Assembly (NCBI GenBank): GCA_902477755.1
Contig: CABSIK010000005.1
Coordinates: 62,001-126,000 of the forward strand
DNA length: 64,000 bases
Origin: an uncultured Clostridia bacterium
GTDB lineage: Bacteria > Bacillota > Clostridia > Lachnospirales > Anaerotignaceae
Reading direction: 5' to 3'
Positions 41,260 through 50,158 of the stretch are shown in pieces. The notes under the pieces are model-generated. The model saw nothing but the letters and a program-made list of their open reading frames with translations, was not told where the DNA came from and searched no databases. A program made the translations under genes and the position numbers. Every line of letters starts with the position of its first letter. The stretch's first letter is position 1.

Positions 41260-42243
41260 ATGTTAAGATCAATGTTTTCTGGCGTTTCTGGACTTCGTGC
41301 ACACCAGAATAAAATGGATGTAATCGGTAATAATATCGCCAATGTTAATACGGTTGGCTTTAAATCAGGCAGAGTTACATTTAAAGATTCTATTTATCAA
41401 AGCATTAGCGGCTCTAGTGCAGGGAATAATGTATATGGCGGTTCCAATCCCAGTCAGATTGGTTATGGCAGTCAGGTTTCTGCCATCAGCGTGAATTTTG
41501 CAAATGGTACATATGAGCCTACAGGATATGGCACAGATTGTATGATCAATGGCAGTGGCTTTTTTATTGTTGGGCCTAAGCTGGAAGACATGGATACAGG
41601 TTTAAGCAATGAGATTGACGGCAATCAGATTTCTCAGATGTATTTGACACGAGTTGGCGAATTTACAATAGATGGTGACGGTTATCTGGTAGATGCCAAC
41701 AAAAACGTCGTATATGGCTTCGTGCCTGAGACAGCAGCAATCGGTACAGCAGATATGGATTTGGGTACAGAAATCGGGGAAGGCAACAGCTTGACTTATG
41801 GTACACTGAAACCCATTAGAATTCCTTTGCAGCCAGCTGATGATACAGAGTCCCCTACCATCAGCTATGAGGATGGAGCAGAACTGATGAATTTAACTGG
41901 CATTAGTATTGATGCCAATGGCGTTATCAGTGGTAAAGCAGCTAATGGCAATACATATAAATTTGGTGTGGTTGGCGTATGCAGTGTGACGAATCCCAAT
42001 GCGCTGGAAAATGCAGGCAATTCTTACTATAAGGCTGTAAGCAATACAGGGGATTTGCAGGCCTTTGCACCAGGCAATGGCGCTACTGGTGTGTTGCAGT
42101 CCGGTTGTTTGGAAATGTCAAACGTAGATTTGGCAACAGAGTTTTCCAATATGATCACAACGCAAAGAGGTTTCCAGGCATGCTCTAAGATGATCACGGT
42201 ATCTGACGAAATGCTGGAAGAATTGGTAAATATGAAGCGATAA
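41260..42243 (+). CDS. flgE: Flagellar hook protein FlgE
   Basis: FlgE polymerises into the hook, the flexible joint. The 327-residue product has the conserved N-terminus MLRSMFSGVSGLRAHQNKMD and VIGNNIANVNTVGFKSGRVT, a FlaE-type middle region and the C-terminal D0 helix FSNMITTQRGFQACSKMITV. It is shorter than enteric FlgE (about 400), so domain D2 is small. It could formally be an FlgG-type rod protein, but the place behind flgD indicates the hook. ATG 41260 has AGGAGG 7-8 bases upstream. Confidence 0.9.
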   Translation: MLRSMFSGVSGLRAHQNKMDVIGNNIANVNTVGFKSGRVTFKDSIYQSISGSSAGNNVYGGSNPSQIGYGSQVSAISVNFANGTYEPTGYGTDCMINGSGFFIVGPKLEDMDTGLSNEIDGNQISQMYLTRVGEFTIDGDGYLVDANKNVVYGFVPETAAIGTADMDLGTEIGEGNSLTYGTLKPIRIPLQPADDTESPTISYEDGAELMNLTGISIDANGVISGKAANGNTYKFGVVGVCSVTNPNALENAGNSYYKAVSNTGDLQAFAPGNGATGVLQSGCLEMSNVDLATEFSNMITTQRGFQACSKMITVSDEMLEELVNMKR

Positions 42244-42258
42244 ATACGATGATGATTT

Positions 42259-42291
42259 GGGCAAAGAGATTTGCATCTGCATTTCTCTTGC
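42259..42291 (+). other. Imperfect hairpin between flgE and flbD
   Basis: GGGCAAAGAGATTTGCA is mirrored by TGCATTTCTCTTGCC over a short loop. There is no T run, so it may be a processing or stability element after the highly needed flgE message. Confidence 0.35.
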
Positions 42292-42333
42292 CTGAATCTC
42301 AATGAAATGAAAGCATAAAGGAAATGATGAATT

Positions 42334-42540
42334 ATGATAAAATTGACTAAGTTGAATCGGGAGCCTTTTGTCATCAATGAAAGTCAGATCGAATGTATTG
42401 AATCTATACCAGATACAAAAGTGATTATGATGAACAAAGAGTTTTTTTTAGTAAAAGAAACTCCAGATGAGATTATAGAAAAAACAATTAATTTTAAAGC
42501 TCGTATTTTTAGAGGCGACCTGAATGAGAAACATGAATAA
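42334..42540 (+). CDS. flbD: Flagellar FlbD family protein
   Basis: The 68-residue protein fits the small FlbD family found before motA in Firmicutes and spirochaetes: MIKLTKLNREPFVINESQIE, VIMMNKEFFLVKET, and the end EIIEKTINFKARIF. Its role is poorly known, and it is not the Caulobacter FlbD regulator. It starts at ATG 42334 after AAGGAAATG, 29 bases before motA. Confidence 0.88.
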   Translation: MIKLTKLNREPFVINESQIECIESIPDTKVIMMNKEFFLVKETPDEIIEKTINFKARIFRGDLNEKHE

Positions 42541-42569
42541 AAACGATAGAAAAAGGGCGGGACGTTTTT

Positions 42570-43400
42570 ATGGATATTACAACAATCGTTGGGATTATAG
42601 TAGGATTGGTATTAATTGTATTTGGCGTGGTTTATGATCCGTCAGAAACAGCGACTTTCGTTTTTGATAATTTGAAAAACTTTGGGGACGTTCCTAGTTT
42701 GTTCATTGTAATGGGCGGCACAATTGCTGCGGTTATAGCTTCTTATCCTATTGGCACGTTAAAACAGATTCCAAAGCATATGAAGATTTTGACAAAGGGA
42801 AACAGCTATAACCCAATGGAATATATTGATCTTTTGGTGGAATTTTCCCAGATTGCTAGAAAGAACGGCCTTTTGGCATTGGAGGAAATGGCAAATAAAC
42901 AGACAGATCCGTTTTTTAAGCAAAGTATTATGCTCATTGTGGATGCCACAGACCCAGAGAAAGTCAAATCTATGCTGAATAATGACTTGGATTATTTGGC
43001 AGATCGACATGCAGAATCTGTGGGAATATATGAAAAAGCATCTAGTTATGCGCCGGCATTTGGTATGATTGGTACGCTGATCGGTCTGGTTAATATGCTG
43101 AAGAATATGAGCTTCGAAGGTTCCGCAGGTGCATCTTCACTGGGAGGGGATATGTCTACTGCACTGATCACTACATTTTATGGATGTATTCTTGCAAACC
43201 TTGTTTTTTCTCCCATTGCAAAAAAGCTAAGCATCAGAAATGATGAGGAATATCTTTGTAAACAAATTATTATTGAAGGCGTATTGTCTATTCAGTCTGG
43301 TGAAAATCCAAAATTTATGAAGGAAAAACTAATATCTTATCTTTCTCAAAAGGAAAGAGATATGGCCAATGGCAAAGAAAGTTCAAGAAAGAGAAAATAA
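42570..43400 (+). CDS. motA: Flagellar motor stator protein MotA
   Basis: MotA forms the ion-driven stator with MotB. The 276-residue product has four membrane helices: two near the N-terminus (TIVGIIVGLVLIVFGVVYD, SLFIVMGGTIAAVIASY) and two at about 155-215 (FGMIGTLIGLVNMLKNM, then TALITTFYGCILANLVFSPI). The cytoplasmic loop that meets FliG lies between them. The PAFGMIGTLIGL segment contains the conserved Pro. Which ion is used is not clear from this. ATG 42570 follows a weak GGGCGGG. Confidence 0.93.
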   Translation: MDITTIVGIIVGLVLIVFGVVYDPSETATFVFDNLKNFGDVPSLFIVMGGTIAAVIASYPIGTLKQIPKHMKILTKGNSYNPMEYIDLLVEFSQIARKNGLLALEEMANKQTDPFFKQSIMLIVDATDPEKVKSMLNNDLDYLADRHAESVGIYEKASSYAPAFGMIGTLIGLVNMLKNMSFEGSAGASSLGGDMSTALITTFYGCILANLVFSPIAKKLSIRNDEEYLCKQIIIEGVLSIQSGENPKFMKEKLISYLSQKERDMANGKESSRKRK

Positions 43401-43422
43401 TTAAAAAACAGGGTGTATTTTT

Positions 43423-44205
43423 ATGGCTGGGAAAAGAAAAAAAAGTGGAAACGGCGGATCAAATTGGATGGATACTTATGGAGACATGGTGACATTGTTG
43501 TTGTGTTTCTTTGTGTTGTTATATTCCATGTCGAGCATTGATAGTGAAAAATGGGAACTTTTGGTAAAAAGTTTCAATCCTGATGCACAGTATTTATCCC
43601 AGATTGTAGTAAATCAGGAGCAGAATGATTATGAATACTCTGTGGAGGGAACTGCGGAAATAGAGCAGGAAATGGATGATTTTGATAAGATATATTATAC
43701 ATTGTCCCAATATATTACAGAAAATAATTTGGGAGCTGATATTGAGCTTTCCAAGGGAGATGGATTTACATTTATTACATTTCGAGATACAGTATTTTTT
43801 GATGGAGACAGTTATGTGCTGAAAGATGAAGGCAAGATTGTTTTAGATGAATTCTGCAAGGCAATTTTAGAAGCAGTGGATTCTATACAGGAGATTCAGA
43901 TTTTGGGGCATACATCCCAGGCAAGACCAGATATACCAAATGAGCCAGAGAGTGACAGATTCCTTTCTTCAAACAGAGCAACAGAGGTTTTGCTTTATAT
44001 TCAGGAAAAGAATATTATTGATCCATCCAGACTGGTTTCTTGTGGGTATGGTCAATTTCGGCCAATCAGTTCTTTTGATACGAGAGAAACACGCGCAAAG
44101 AACAGGCGTGTAGAAATATTGGTAACAAAGACAGACAGTGTTATGAAAAGTTTGGACGACTATTATACAGAAGTTTATGGTTCGACAGACGAAAATACAG
44201 ATTAA
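43423..44205 (+). CDS. motB: Flagellar motor stator protein MotB
   Basis: MotB anchors the stator to peptidoglycan. The 260-residue product has a short basic N-terminus, one membrane helix (WMDTYGDMVTLLLCFFVLLY) with the ion-carrying D21, a plug-like segment, and an OmpA-like domain near 120-250 (IQILGHTSQARPDIPNE, SSNRATEVLLYIQEKNIIDP, GYGQFRPISSFDTRE, KNRRVEILV). It starts at ATG 43423. The gene is followed directly by fliM; fliL, which usually stands here, is missing. Confidence 0.94.
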   Translation: MAGKRKKSGNGGSNWMDTYGDMVTLLLCFFVLLYSMSSIDSEKWELLVKSFNPDAQYLSQIVVNQEQNDYEYSVEGTAEIEQEMDDFDKIYYTLSQYITENNLGADIELSKGDGFTFITFRDTVFFDGDSYVLKDEGKIVLDEFCKAILEAVDSIQEIQILGHTSQARPDIPNEPESDRFLSSNRATEVLLYIQEKNIIDPSRLVSCGYGQFRPISSFDTRETRAKNRRVEILVTKTDSVMKSLDDYYTEVYGSTDENTD

Positions 44206-44231
44206 TTTATGAAAGGAGGGAGTGAAAGAAA

Positions 44232-45236
44232 ATGTCAGAGGTATTATCTCAAAGCCAGATTGATGCCTTGATCAATTCCATGAGAATTGGCGGAGAAAAC
44301 GAAGAAAGTGAAAAAAGCAAAGAGAAAAAATACAAAAAGTATGATTTTTACAGCCCAAAGAAATTTACAAAGGATAAACTGAAACTTTTGAGAAGTGTAT
44401 ATGAGAATTATGCCAGGCTGTGTTCTTCACGAATAAACAGCTTGACACGAATTACCAGCTTTGTAGAAGTGTTTGACGTAGAAGAACAAAGATATTATGA
44501 ATTCAGCAACGCCTTGAATGAAAATGATACTCTTGCTCTGATTAATCTGAAGCTTCCGAGCGGCATGGTACAAGGCCCTATTATCATGCATTTTACCAAT
44601 CAACTGATGATTTGCATGATAGATAGGATGATGGGCGGAACAGGAGAAGATGCAAAAGATCTGCCGACTTCTTATGTATGCACAGATATAGAGCAAAGAC
44701 TCTTTAAAAATATTGTGAAATATCTGGTACCGATTATGGCAGACGGCTGGGCGGATTATGTTGATCTGGAGTTTTCTCTGGATAAAATAGAAACAAACCC
44801 AACGATTATGCAGAAAATCGGCAGAGATGAGACAACGATTATCGTTGTTTTAGGCGTTGAAATTGATGGGATTGAGGGGAAAATAAATATTTGTTTGCCT
44901 AGTAATGTATTAACAAGTATTTTTAAGACTTTTGAGAAAAAAACGGAGAATCTACAGCCAGAGGACGAAAATGCCAAAGAAATTTTGGAAGGCATTAAAA
45001 ATACTTCAGTGGAATTGTGTACAGAACTAGGAAAATCTACGCTCTTGCTGAAGGATTTGTATTCACTGCAGGTCGGTGATGTAATTAATCTAAATAAGCC
45101 AAAAGACTCAGATATATCTGTATATATTGGTGGAGAATTATGGTTTAAGGGAGAATTTGGAAAGTATAATAAAAATATGGCTGTGAAAATAAATCAAGTG
45201 TTGGAAAAAAATTTAGTTACACCCAAAGGAGAATAA
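44232..45236 (+). CDS. fliM: Flagellar motor switch protein FliM
   Basis: FliM is the middle C-ring protein that receives phosphorylated CheY. The 334-residue product begins with the CheY-binding peptide LSQSQIDALINSM (residues 5-17). A CheC-like middle domain follows with the FliG-contacting MMGGTGED motif, and then a C-terminal SpoA domain (LELCTELGKSTLLLKDLYSL-like region, VGDVINLNKPKDSDISVYIG). It starts at ATG 44232 with AAAGGAGGG upstream. fliY follows after 3 bases. Confidence 0.95.
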   Translation: MSEVLSQSQIDALINSMRIGGENEESEKSKEKKYKKYDFYSPKKFTKDKLKLLRSVYENYARLCSSRINSLTRITSFVEVFDVEEQRYYEFSNALNENDTLALINLKLPSGMVQGPIIMHFTNQLMICMIDRMMGGTGEDAKDLPTSYVCTDIEQRLFKNIVKYLVPIMADGWADYVDLEFSLDKIETNPTIMQKIGRDETTIIVVLGVEIDGIEGKINICLPSNVLTSIFKTFEKKTENLQPEDENAKEILEGIKNTSVELCTELGKSTLLLKDLYSLQVGDVINLNKPKDSDISVYIGGELWFKGEFGKYNKNMAVKINQVLEKNLVTPKGE

Positions 45237-45239
45237 AAC

Positions 45240-46541
45240 ATGGATTCAAAGATTTTTAACGCTATGGAAATAGACGCTATTGGCGAAATATTGAATATCA
45301 GTTTGGGTGCATCTGCCACAGCGGTTTCCACAATGCTTGGAAAAAGGGTTGATATTACGACTCCTGATGTAACAGTTGCTACCTATGAAGAGTTTGAGTA
45401 TTCGGATTTGGAGCCTGCCATAGGAGTTGAAATTACCTATATTTCCGGATTGAGCGGAAGCAATATAATGATACTCAAGAGGCGAGATGTCCGAATGATC
45501 GTGGGTCTTCTGATGGGATATGAGATTCCGGATGAAGATTTTGAGTTCGATGAAATGAATACAAGTGCCATCTGTGAAGTAATGAATCAAATGATGGGTG
45601 CTTCGTCAACGGCTCTTTCTGAGTTTTTAGGAGAAGTAGTCAATATATCTACACCTGTTTCATTTGAGGTTCAGGATGTGGAAAGTTTTAAGAAAAAATG
45701 TTTTGGCGACGAAGAAGAAATGGTAGTTGTCAATTTTAAACTCAAGATAGAAGATATGGTTGAGAGTCGCTTTATGAATCTAATGCCCATTGATCTGGCG
45801 AAGAGACTTATTTCTGTATTTGGTCTTGGTTTTGGCATCGAAAATTTTGATGGATTTGAAAAAACAGATGAACCAGAAACTCCAAAGGAAGAGAAAAAAG
45901 AAGAGATAAAAGAAGAACCATCCGCTTCTGGAACAGGCAAAGTTCTTACCCAAGAGGAAATTGAAAAGCTTATAAATGGTGGTTTGTCACAGGAGGAAAA
46001 AATAAATCCTCAAGGGGATGAAGGGACAAATGCTGAACAAAAGCAAGCAGAAGCAGACAGCAAAGGGCAGATGCAGAAAACCGAGGAGCCGCAGTATTTT
46101 GGAATGAAGCAGCCTGATCAGCCAATACCGTCACCTCAGCAGATGCCGCCAATATATCAGCAAGGCATGTATATGGGACAGGAACCATCTATGAATATGG
46201 CGCCTATTTATATGCAGCCCCAGCCCAAAATGATTAACGCCCAGCCGTTGAATCCAAAGCAGTTTGCTATGACAGAAAGTCTAGGAGAAGAACAGGCAGA
46301 GAATTTGGCTTTGATTATGGATGTTCCGCTGGAAATTTCCGTGGAAATAGGCAGAACAAGAAAACCGGTTAAGGATATTTTGGAATTGACTACGGGGTCA
46401 CTTGTTGTATTGGATAAGCTGGCAGGAGACCAAGTAGACATCTATGCAAACGGTCACTGTATTGCAAAAGGGGATGTTGTAGTAGTCGATGATAATTTTG
46501 GTGTCCGGATTACCGAAATCATTAAGCAGGAAACAATATAA
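45240..46541 (+). CDS. fliY: Flagellar motor switch phosphatase FliY
   Basis: FliY (FliN/CheC fusion) completes the C-ring and removes phosphate from CheY. The 433-residue product has a CheC-type domain with both active sites intact: DAIGEILN near residue 12 and SAICEVMN near residue 115. A Gln/Pro/Met-rich linker follows, then a C-terminal FliN/SpoA domain (VPLEISVEIGRTRKPVKDIL, LDKLAGDQVDIYANGHCIAK). The N-terminus lacks a FliM-like CheY peptide, but LTQEEIEKLINGG sits in the linker at 236-248. It starts at ATG 45240, 3 bases after fliM. Confidence 0.94.
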   Translation: MDSKIFNAMEIDAIGEILNISLGASATAVSTMLGKRVDITTPDVTVATYEEFEYSDLEPAIGVEITYISGLSGSNIMILKRRDVRMIVGLLMGYEIPDEDFEFDEMNTSAICEVMNQMMGASSTALSEFLGEVVNISTPVSFEVQDVESFKKKCFGDEEEMVVVNFKLKIEDMVESRFMNLMPIDLAKRLISVFGLGFGIENFDGFEKTDEPETPKEEKKEEIKEEPSASGTGKVLTQEEIEKLINGGLSQEEKINPQGDEGTNAEQKQAEADSKGQMQKTEEPQYFGMKQPDQPIPSPQQMPPIYQQGMYMGQEPSMNMAPIYMQPQPKMINAQPLNPKQFAMTESLGEEQAENLALIMDVPLEISVEIGRTRKPVKDILELTTGSLVVLDKLAGDQVDIYANGHCIAKGDVVVVDDNFGVRITEIIKQETI

Positions 46542-46577
46542 AACAGTAAATAATCAAAAAGAAGGAAGGTAAAGAAA

Positions 46578-46937
46578 ATGGCAAAAATTATGTTGGTAGA
46601 TGACGCGGCGTTTATGAGAATGATGGAAAAAGATGTTTTGGTGAAAAGTGGGTATGATGATATTTGTGAGGCATGTGATGGTGCCGATGCTGTGGAAAAA
46701 TATATGGCTTTGAAACCTGATTTGGTTATCATGGATATTACAATGCCCAATATGGATGGACTGGAAGCGCTGAAAGCCATCAAGGAAAAGGATCCCAATG
46801 CACTGGTTGTTATGTGTTCAGCTATGGGTCAGGAAGCGATGGTTATTGAAGCGCTGAAATCTGGCGCCAAAGATTTTATTGTAAAGCCTTTTAAACCGGA
46901 CAGACTCTTAAAGACAGTATCAACATTATTGGGATGA
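46578..46937 (+). CDS. cheY: Chemotaxis response regulator CheY
   Basis: The 119-residue single-domain receiver is phosphorylated by CheA and binds FliM/FliY to change rotation. It shows the acidic pocket D8/D9 in MLVDDAAFMRMM, phospho-acceptor D53 in VIMDITMPNMDGLEAL, conserved Ser in VVMCSAMGQE and Lys in FIVKPF. It starts at ATG 46578 after GAAGGAAGG. Its place inside the motor operon is normal for Firmicutes. CheA lies outside the window. Confidence 0.95.
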   Translation: MAKIMLVDDAAFMRMMEKDVLVKSGYDDICEACDGADAVEKYMALKPDLVIMDITMPNMDGLEALKAIKEKDPNALVVMCSAMGQEAMVIEALKSGAKDFIVKPFKPDRLLKTVSTLLG

Positions 46938-46965
46938 TGATAAAAAAAGAGGATGTGGGTAGAGA

Positions 46966-47316
46966 TTGGATTCGGTATTAACTTTTCTTGGATTGGTTAT
47001 TGCCATTGGTGCAATACTTTTCTTAAGTTATGTCTTTTCAAAATATGTGGGACAAAAATTTGTGGGTTACGGCAATTCTGATAATATGAAAGTTGTAGAC
47101 CGTATTGCTGTGGATAGAGATAAGAGCTTAGCAATTATTGAGGTTGGCAGCCGATATTATTTAATTAGCATTGGTTCCTCTGATATTCATATGCTTCAGG
47201 AAGTTTCGGCGGAGGATATAAAGAATATGGAAGCGTTGGGCAAAAAGAACAACGATGATATGATTCCTCAGTTCAAGAATGTCTTTCTGGAGGTGGTATC
47301 AAAAATCAAACGCTGA
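46966..47316 (+). CDS. fliO: Flagellar biosynthetic protein FliO (FliZ-like)
   Basis: FliO helps assemble the FliP ring of the export gate. The 116-residue product has one membrane helix near the N-terminus (TFLGLVIAIGAILFLSYVFS). A small cytoplasmic domain has the family features KVVDRIAVDRDKSLAIIEVG and YYLISIGSSDIHML. The start is TTG at 46966 (the -GAGATTGG- region has GGATGTGGG upstream), less certain than its neighbours. It is followed by fliP. Confidence 0.83.
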   Translation: MDSVLTFLGLVIAIGAILFLSYVFSKYVGQKFVGYGNSDNMKVVDRIAVDRDKSLAIIEVGSRYYLISIGSSDIHMLQEVSAEDIKNMEALGKKNNDDMIPQFKNVFLEVVSKIKR

Positions 47317-47336
47317 GTTAATTTGGAGAGTGCAGT

Positions 47337-47993
47337 ATGAATGATACAATTGTAAATATAAATGGAAGTAATGTTCAAACATTAGAATTGTTTTTTATTC
47401 TGACAGTATTGATGCTTTTGCCATCTATTATTATTATGATGACATCCTTTACGAGGATCATCATTGTTTTATCGTTTACAAGAACAGCGCTTGGTACACA
47501 GCAAACACCGCCAAACATGGTTTTGATAGGTATCGCGTTATTTTTGACGCTTTTTATTATGAGCCCTGTTGTAGATGAGATCAATACGAACGCATACATA
47601 CCTTATAAAAATGAATTGATTACACAGGAAGAGGCTTTAGATCGAGCCTCGGTGCCATTAAGGAATTTTATGCTGCGTCAGACAGAAGTAGATTCTTTAA
47701 ATATGTATCTGGAATTTGCAGGAGAGGATATGCCTGAAAACACGGATGATTTGCCAATGCGTGTGGTGATTCCAGCATTTATGACAAGTGAATTAAAAAG
47801 AGCCTTTTTAATGGGCTTTTTGCTGTTCATTCCATTTTTGTTGATTGATATGATTGTATCCAGCACATTGATGTCTATGGGCATGATTATGCTGCCGCCG
47901 GCAACAATTTCTCTGCCTTTTAAGTTGTTATTGTTTGTAACAGTAGATGGATGGCAATTGCTGTTCTCTACATTGGTACAGGGATTTAGCTGA
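47337..47993 (+). CDS. fliP: Flagellar export gate protein FliP
   Basis: FliP forms the core of the export gate with FliQ and FliR. The 218-residue product has four membrane helices: LFFILTVLMLLPSIIIMMTS, MVLIGIALFLTLFIMSPVVD, AFLMGFLLFIPFLLIDMIVS and the last near LPFKLLLFVTVDGW. Family motifs are FTRIIIVLSFTRTALGTQQTP and PAFMTSELKRAF. No separate cleavable signal peptide is obvious. It starts at ATG 47337. Confidence 0.95.
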   Translation: MNDTIVNINGSNVQTLELFFILTVLMLLPSIIIMMTSFTRIIIVLSFTRTALGTQQTPPNMVLIGIALFLTLFIMSPVVDEINTNAYIPYKNELITQEEALDRASVPLRNFMLRQTEVDSLNMYLEFAGEDMPENTDDLPMRVVIPAFMTSELKRAFLMGFLLFIPFLLIDMIVSSTLMSMGMIMLPPATISLPFKLLLFVTVDGWQLLFSTLVQGFS

Positions 47994-48013
47994 GAGTTAG
48001 GGAGGGAATATGA

Positions 48014-48274
48014 TTGGAGAGCATAGAAGTTCTTGATATTATGCGAACAGCACTTTTGCTCGGAGTGAAGCTGAGTGCACCGACATTATTGGTGAGTATG
48101 GCTGTTGGGATTATGATATCAATTATTCAGGCTGCGACACAGATTCATGAACAAACCATAACGTTTGTTCCAAAGCTCATTGTCATTGCCCTCGTGTTGC
48201 TTGTTGGCGGATCATGGATGCTGACTGTTTTACAGGATTTCACAAAAGACTTATTCGTAATTATGCAAGGATAA
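48014..48274 (+). CDS. fliQ: Flagellar export gate protein FliQ
   Basis: FliQ is a small gate subunit. The 86-residue product has two membrane helices and the conserved sequences IMRTALLLGVKLSAPTLLVS, QAATQIHEQTITFVPKLIVI and GGSWMLTVLQDF. The start is TTG at 48014 with GGAGG 8 bases upstream. It follows fliP by 20 bases and precedes fliR, the standard order. Confidence 0.93.
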   Translation: MESIEVLDIMRTALLLGVKLSAPTLLVSMAVGIMISIIQAATQIHEQTITFVPKLIVIALVLLVGGSWMLTVLQDFTKDLFVIMQG

Positions 48275-48297
48275 AACACATATAGAGGCGCATAGAT

Positions 48298-49062
48298 ATG
48301 TTGGAAATGAATCGTATATTGTTATTTTCGCTTATCGTCATGCGGATAAGCGGAGGAATTTTGTTTAATCCCATTCTTGGCAGACGTGATGTGCCATCAT
48401 TGGTAAAAGTGGGAATGATTCTTACACTAAGTTTTCTTGTGGTTTTTTATGATACAAGCCCTGTGGTAGAGGCGGAAAACACCATTGTTTACGCTGTACT
48501 GCTTTTGAAGGAATTTGGTGTGGGTTTGGTGATAGGAACAATTGTAAATCTGTTCTTGTACATTATCATATTGTCAGGCGAGGTTATGGATCTGCAATTG
48601 GGTTTGTCTATGTCAAAGATTTATGATGCCCAGAGTAATATCTCACTTTCTCTTACGTCCACTTTTTTTAATGTTCTTTTTATTTTATTATTTTTTGCTT
48701 CAAATGCACATTTAGCGCTCATTCGGCTGCTGTTGACTTCAGGCGAGATTATTCCGTACGGCAACGTGGTTTTTGACAATGTTTTAAGTTCCGCAGTTTT
48801 AACCATTTTTTGTGATTGTACGATTTTGGCGCTGAAGCTGGCCATGCCTATTTTAGCGGCGGAAATTATTACTGAAGTTGGCGTAGGGATTATGATGAAG
48901 GCGATTCCGCAAATTGATGTGTTTTCTGTTAATATCCAAGCGAAAGTTCTGCTTGGGCTTGTGTTGCTGCTGATTCTGTTCACACCTATGTCAGAGTTTG
49001 TTGAAAATCTGATTGAATTGATGTTTCAGAGAATACAAGAAGCATTGTCTCTTATGACATAA
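48298..49062 (+). CDS. fliR: Flagellar export gate protein FliR
   Basis: FliR closes the FliPQR ring. The 254-residue product has about six membrane helices and typical family segments ILLFSLIVMRISGGILFNPI, GVGLVIGTIVNLFLYIIILS and FNVLFILLFFASNAHLALIR. It starts at ATG 48298. In some Clostridia FliR is fused to FlhB; here the genes are separate, 15 bases apart. Confidence 0.94.
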   Translation: MLEMNRILLFSLIVMRISGGILFNPILGRRDVPSLVKVGMILTLSFLVVFYDTSPVVEAENTIVYAVLLLKEFGVGLVIGTIVNLFLYIIILSGEVMDLQLGLSMSKIYDAQSNISLSLTSTFFNVLFILLFFASNAHLALIRLLLTSGEIIPYGNVVFDNVLSSAVLTIFCDCTILALKLAMPILAAEIITEVGVGIMMKAIPQIDVFSVNIQAKVLLGLVLLLILFTPMSEFVENLIELMFQRIQEALSLMT

Positions 49063-49077
49063 AAGGGGGGAACGCTT

Positions 49078-50136
49078 GTGGCCGGAGAATCTAAGACCGA
49101 AAAGGCCACGGATAAAAAGCGGCGTGACGAGCGAAAAAAGGGCAACATATTTTTGAGTAAGGATATTATCACTCTGGTGTTGCTGTTGGGCACCTTTTTT
49201 GCATTGCGGCTGTATTTTTCACATATGTATGTGGGAATCAAAAAATACATGCTGGATTGCTTTGGTTATGCCGCGGAGAGAGGAGATATTACAAACGACA
49301 CAATAGCAAGGCTGGGGATAGAATTTGCCATCGCTTTTGCGCAGATTGCCATGCCATTGCTGATTGCTGCCTGCCTGCTGGTCATTATTTCAACGGTATT
49401 TCAAACGAAACTTTTGTTTTCTGGAGAGAGTTTAAAACCAAAACTCAGCAGACTAAGCCCTTTGCAGGGAATCAAAAGGATTTTTTCTGTTAGAAGTATT
49501 GTTGAAGTAGTAAAAGGAATTATAAAAATTATTATATTGTTTGTTATATTATATGATTTTGTAAAAAAGCATTTAATCGGCTTTTCCAGACTATTATCTA
49601 CAGATATTATATCTTCTTGCGTATACATACTGGATTCGTTGATTGATATGGTGATCAGTATCGGAATCGCTTTTGCTGCCTTGTCAATTCTGGACTATTT
49701 TTACCAATGGTGGGAATATGAACGGCAGATGAAAATGACGAAAGAAGAAGTAAAAGAAGAGTATAAACAGCTGGAAGGTGATCCCAAGGTAAAGGGAAAG
49801 ATCAAAGAAACGCAGAGAAAAATGGCAATGTCAAGGATGATGCAGGCAGTTCCCACAGCGGATGTCGTCATCAAAAACCCCACACATTTTGCTGTTGCTC
49901 TTAAGTATGACATGGATGCAGGCGGCGCTCCTGTTGTGGTTGCAAAAGGACAGGATGAACTGGCTTTGCGAATCATTCAAGTGGCAGAGGATCATGATGT
50001 ATATGTTGTGGAAAACAAGCCTCTGGCCAGAGCCTTGTATGCATCTGTGGAAATCAATCAGGAAATACCAGCCGATTATTACGGCGCTATTGCAGAAATA
50101 TTGGTTTATATTTATAGACTTAAAAATAAATTGTAA
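49078..50136 (+). CDS. flhB: Flagellar export switch protein FlhB
   Basis: FlhB controls substrate switching in the export apparatus. The 352-residue product has the basic N-terminus ESKTEKATDKKRRDERKKGN, four membrane helices and a cytoplasmic domain with the self-cleavage motif NPTH in VVIKNPTHFAVALKYD. Cleavage after Asn allows the change from hook to filament export when FliK signals. The start is GTG at 49078 after AGGGGGG. Confidence 0.95.
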   Translation: MAGESKTEKATDKKRRDERKKGNIFLSKDIITLVLLLGTFFALRLYFSHMYVGIKKYMLDCFGYAAERGDITNDTIARLGIEFAIAFAQIAMPLLIAACLLVIISTVFQTKLLFSGESLKPKLSRLSPLQGIKRIFSVRSIVEVVKGIIKIIILFVILYDFVKKHLIGFSRLLSTDIISSCVYILDSLIDMVISIGIAFAALSILDYFYQWWEYERQMKMTKEEVKEEYKQLEGDPKVKGKIKETQRKMAMSRMMQAVPTADVVIKNPTHFAVALKYDMDAGGAPVVVAKGQDELALRIIQVAEDHDVYVVENKPLARALYASVEINQEIPADYYGAIAEILVYIYRLKNKL

Positions 50137-50158
50137 TGTTTAAAATGGGGAATTAGGA

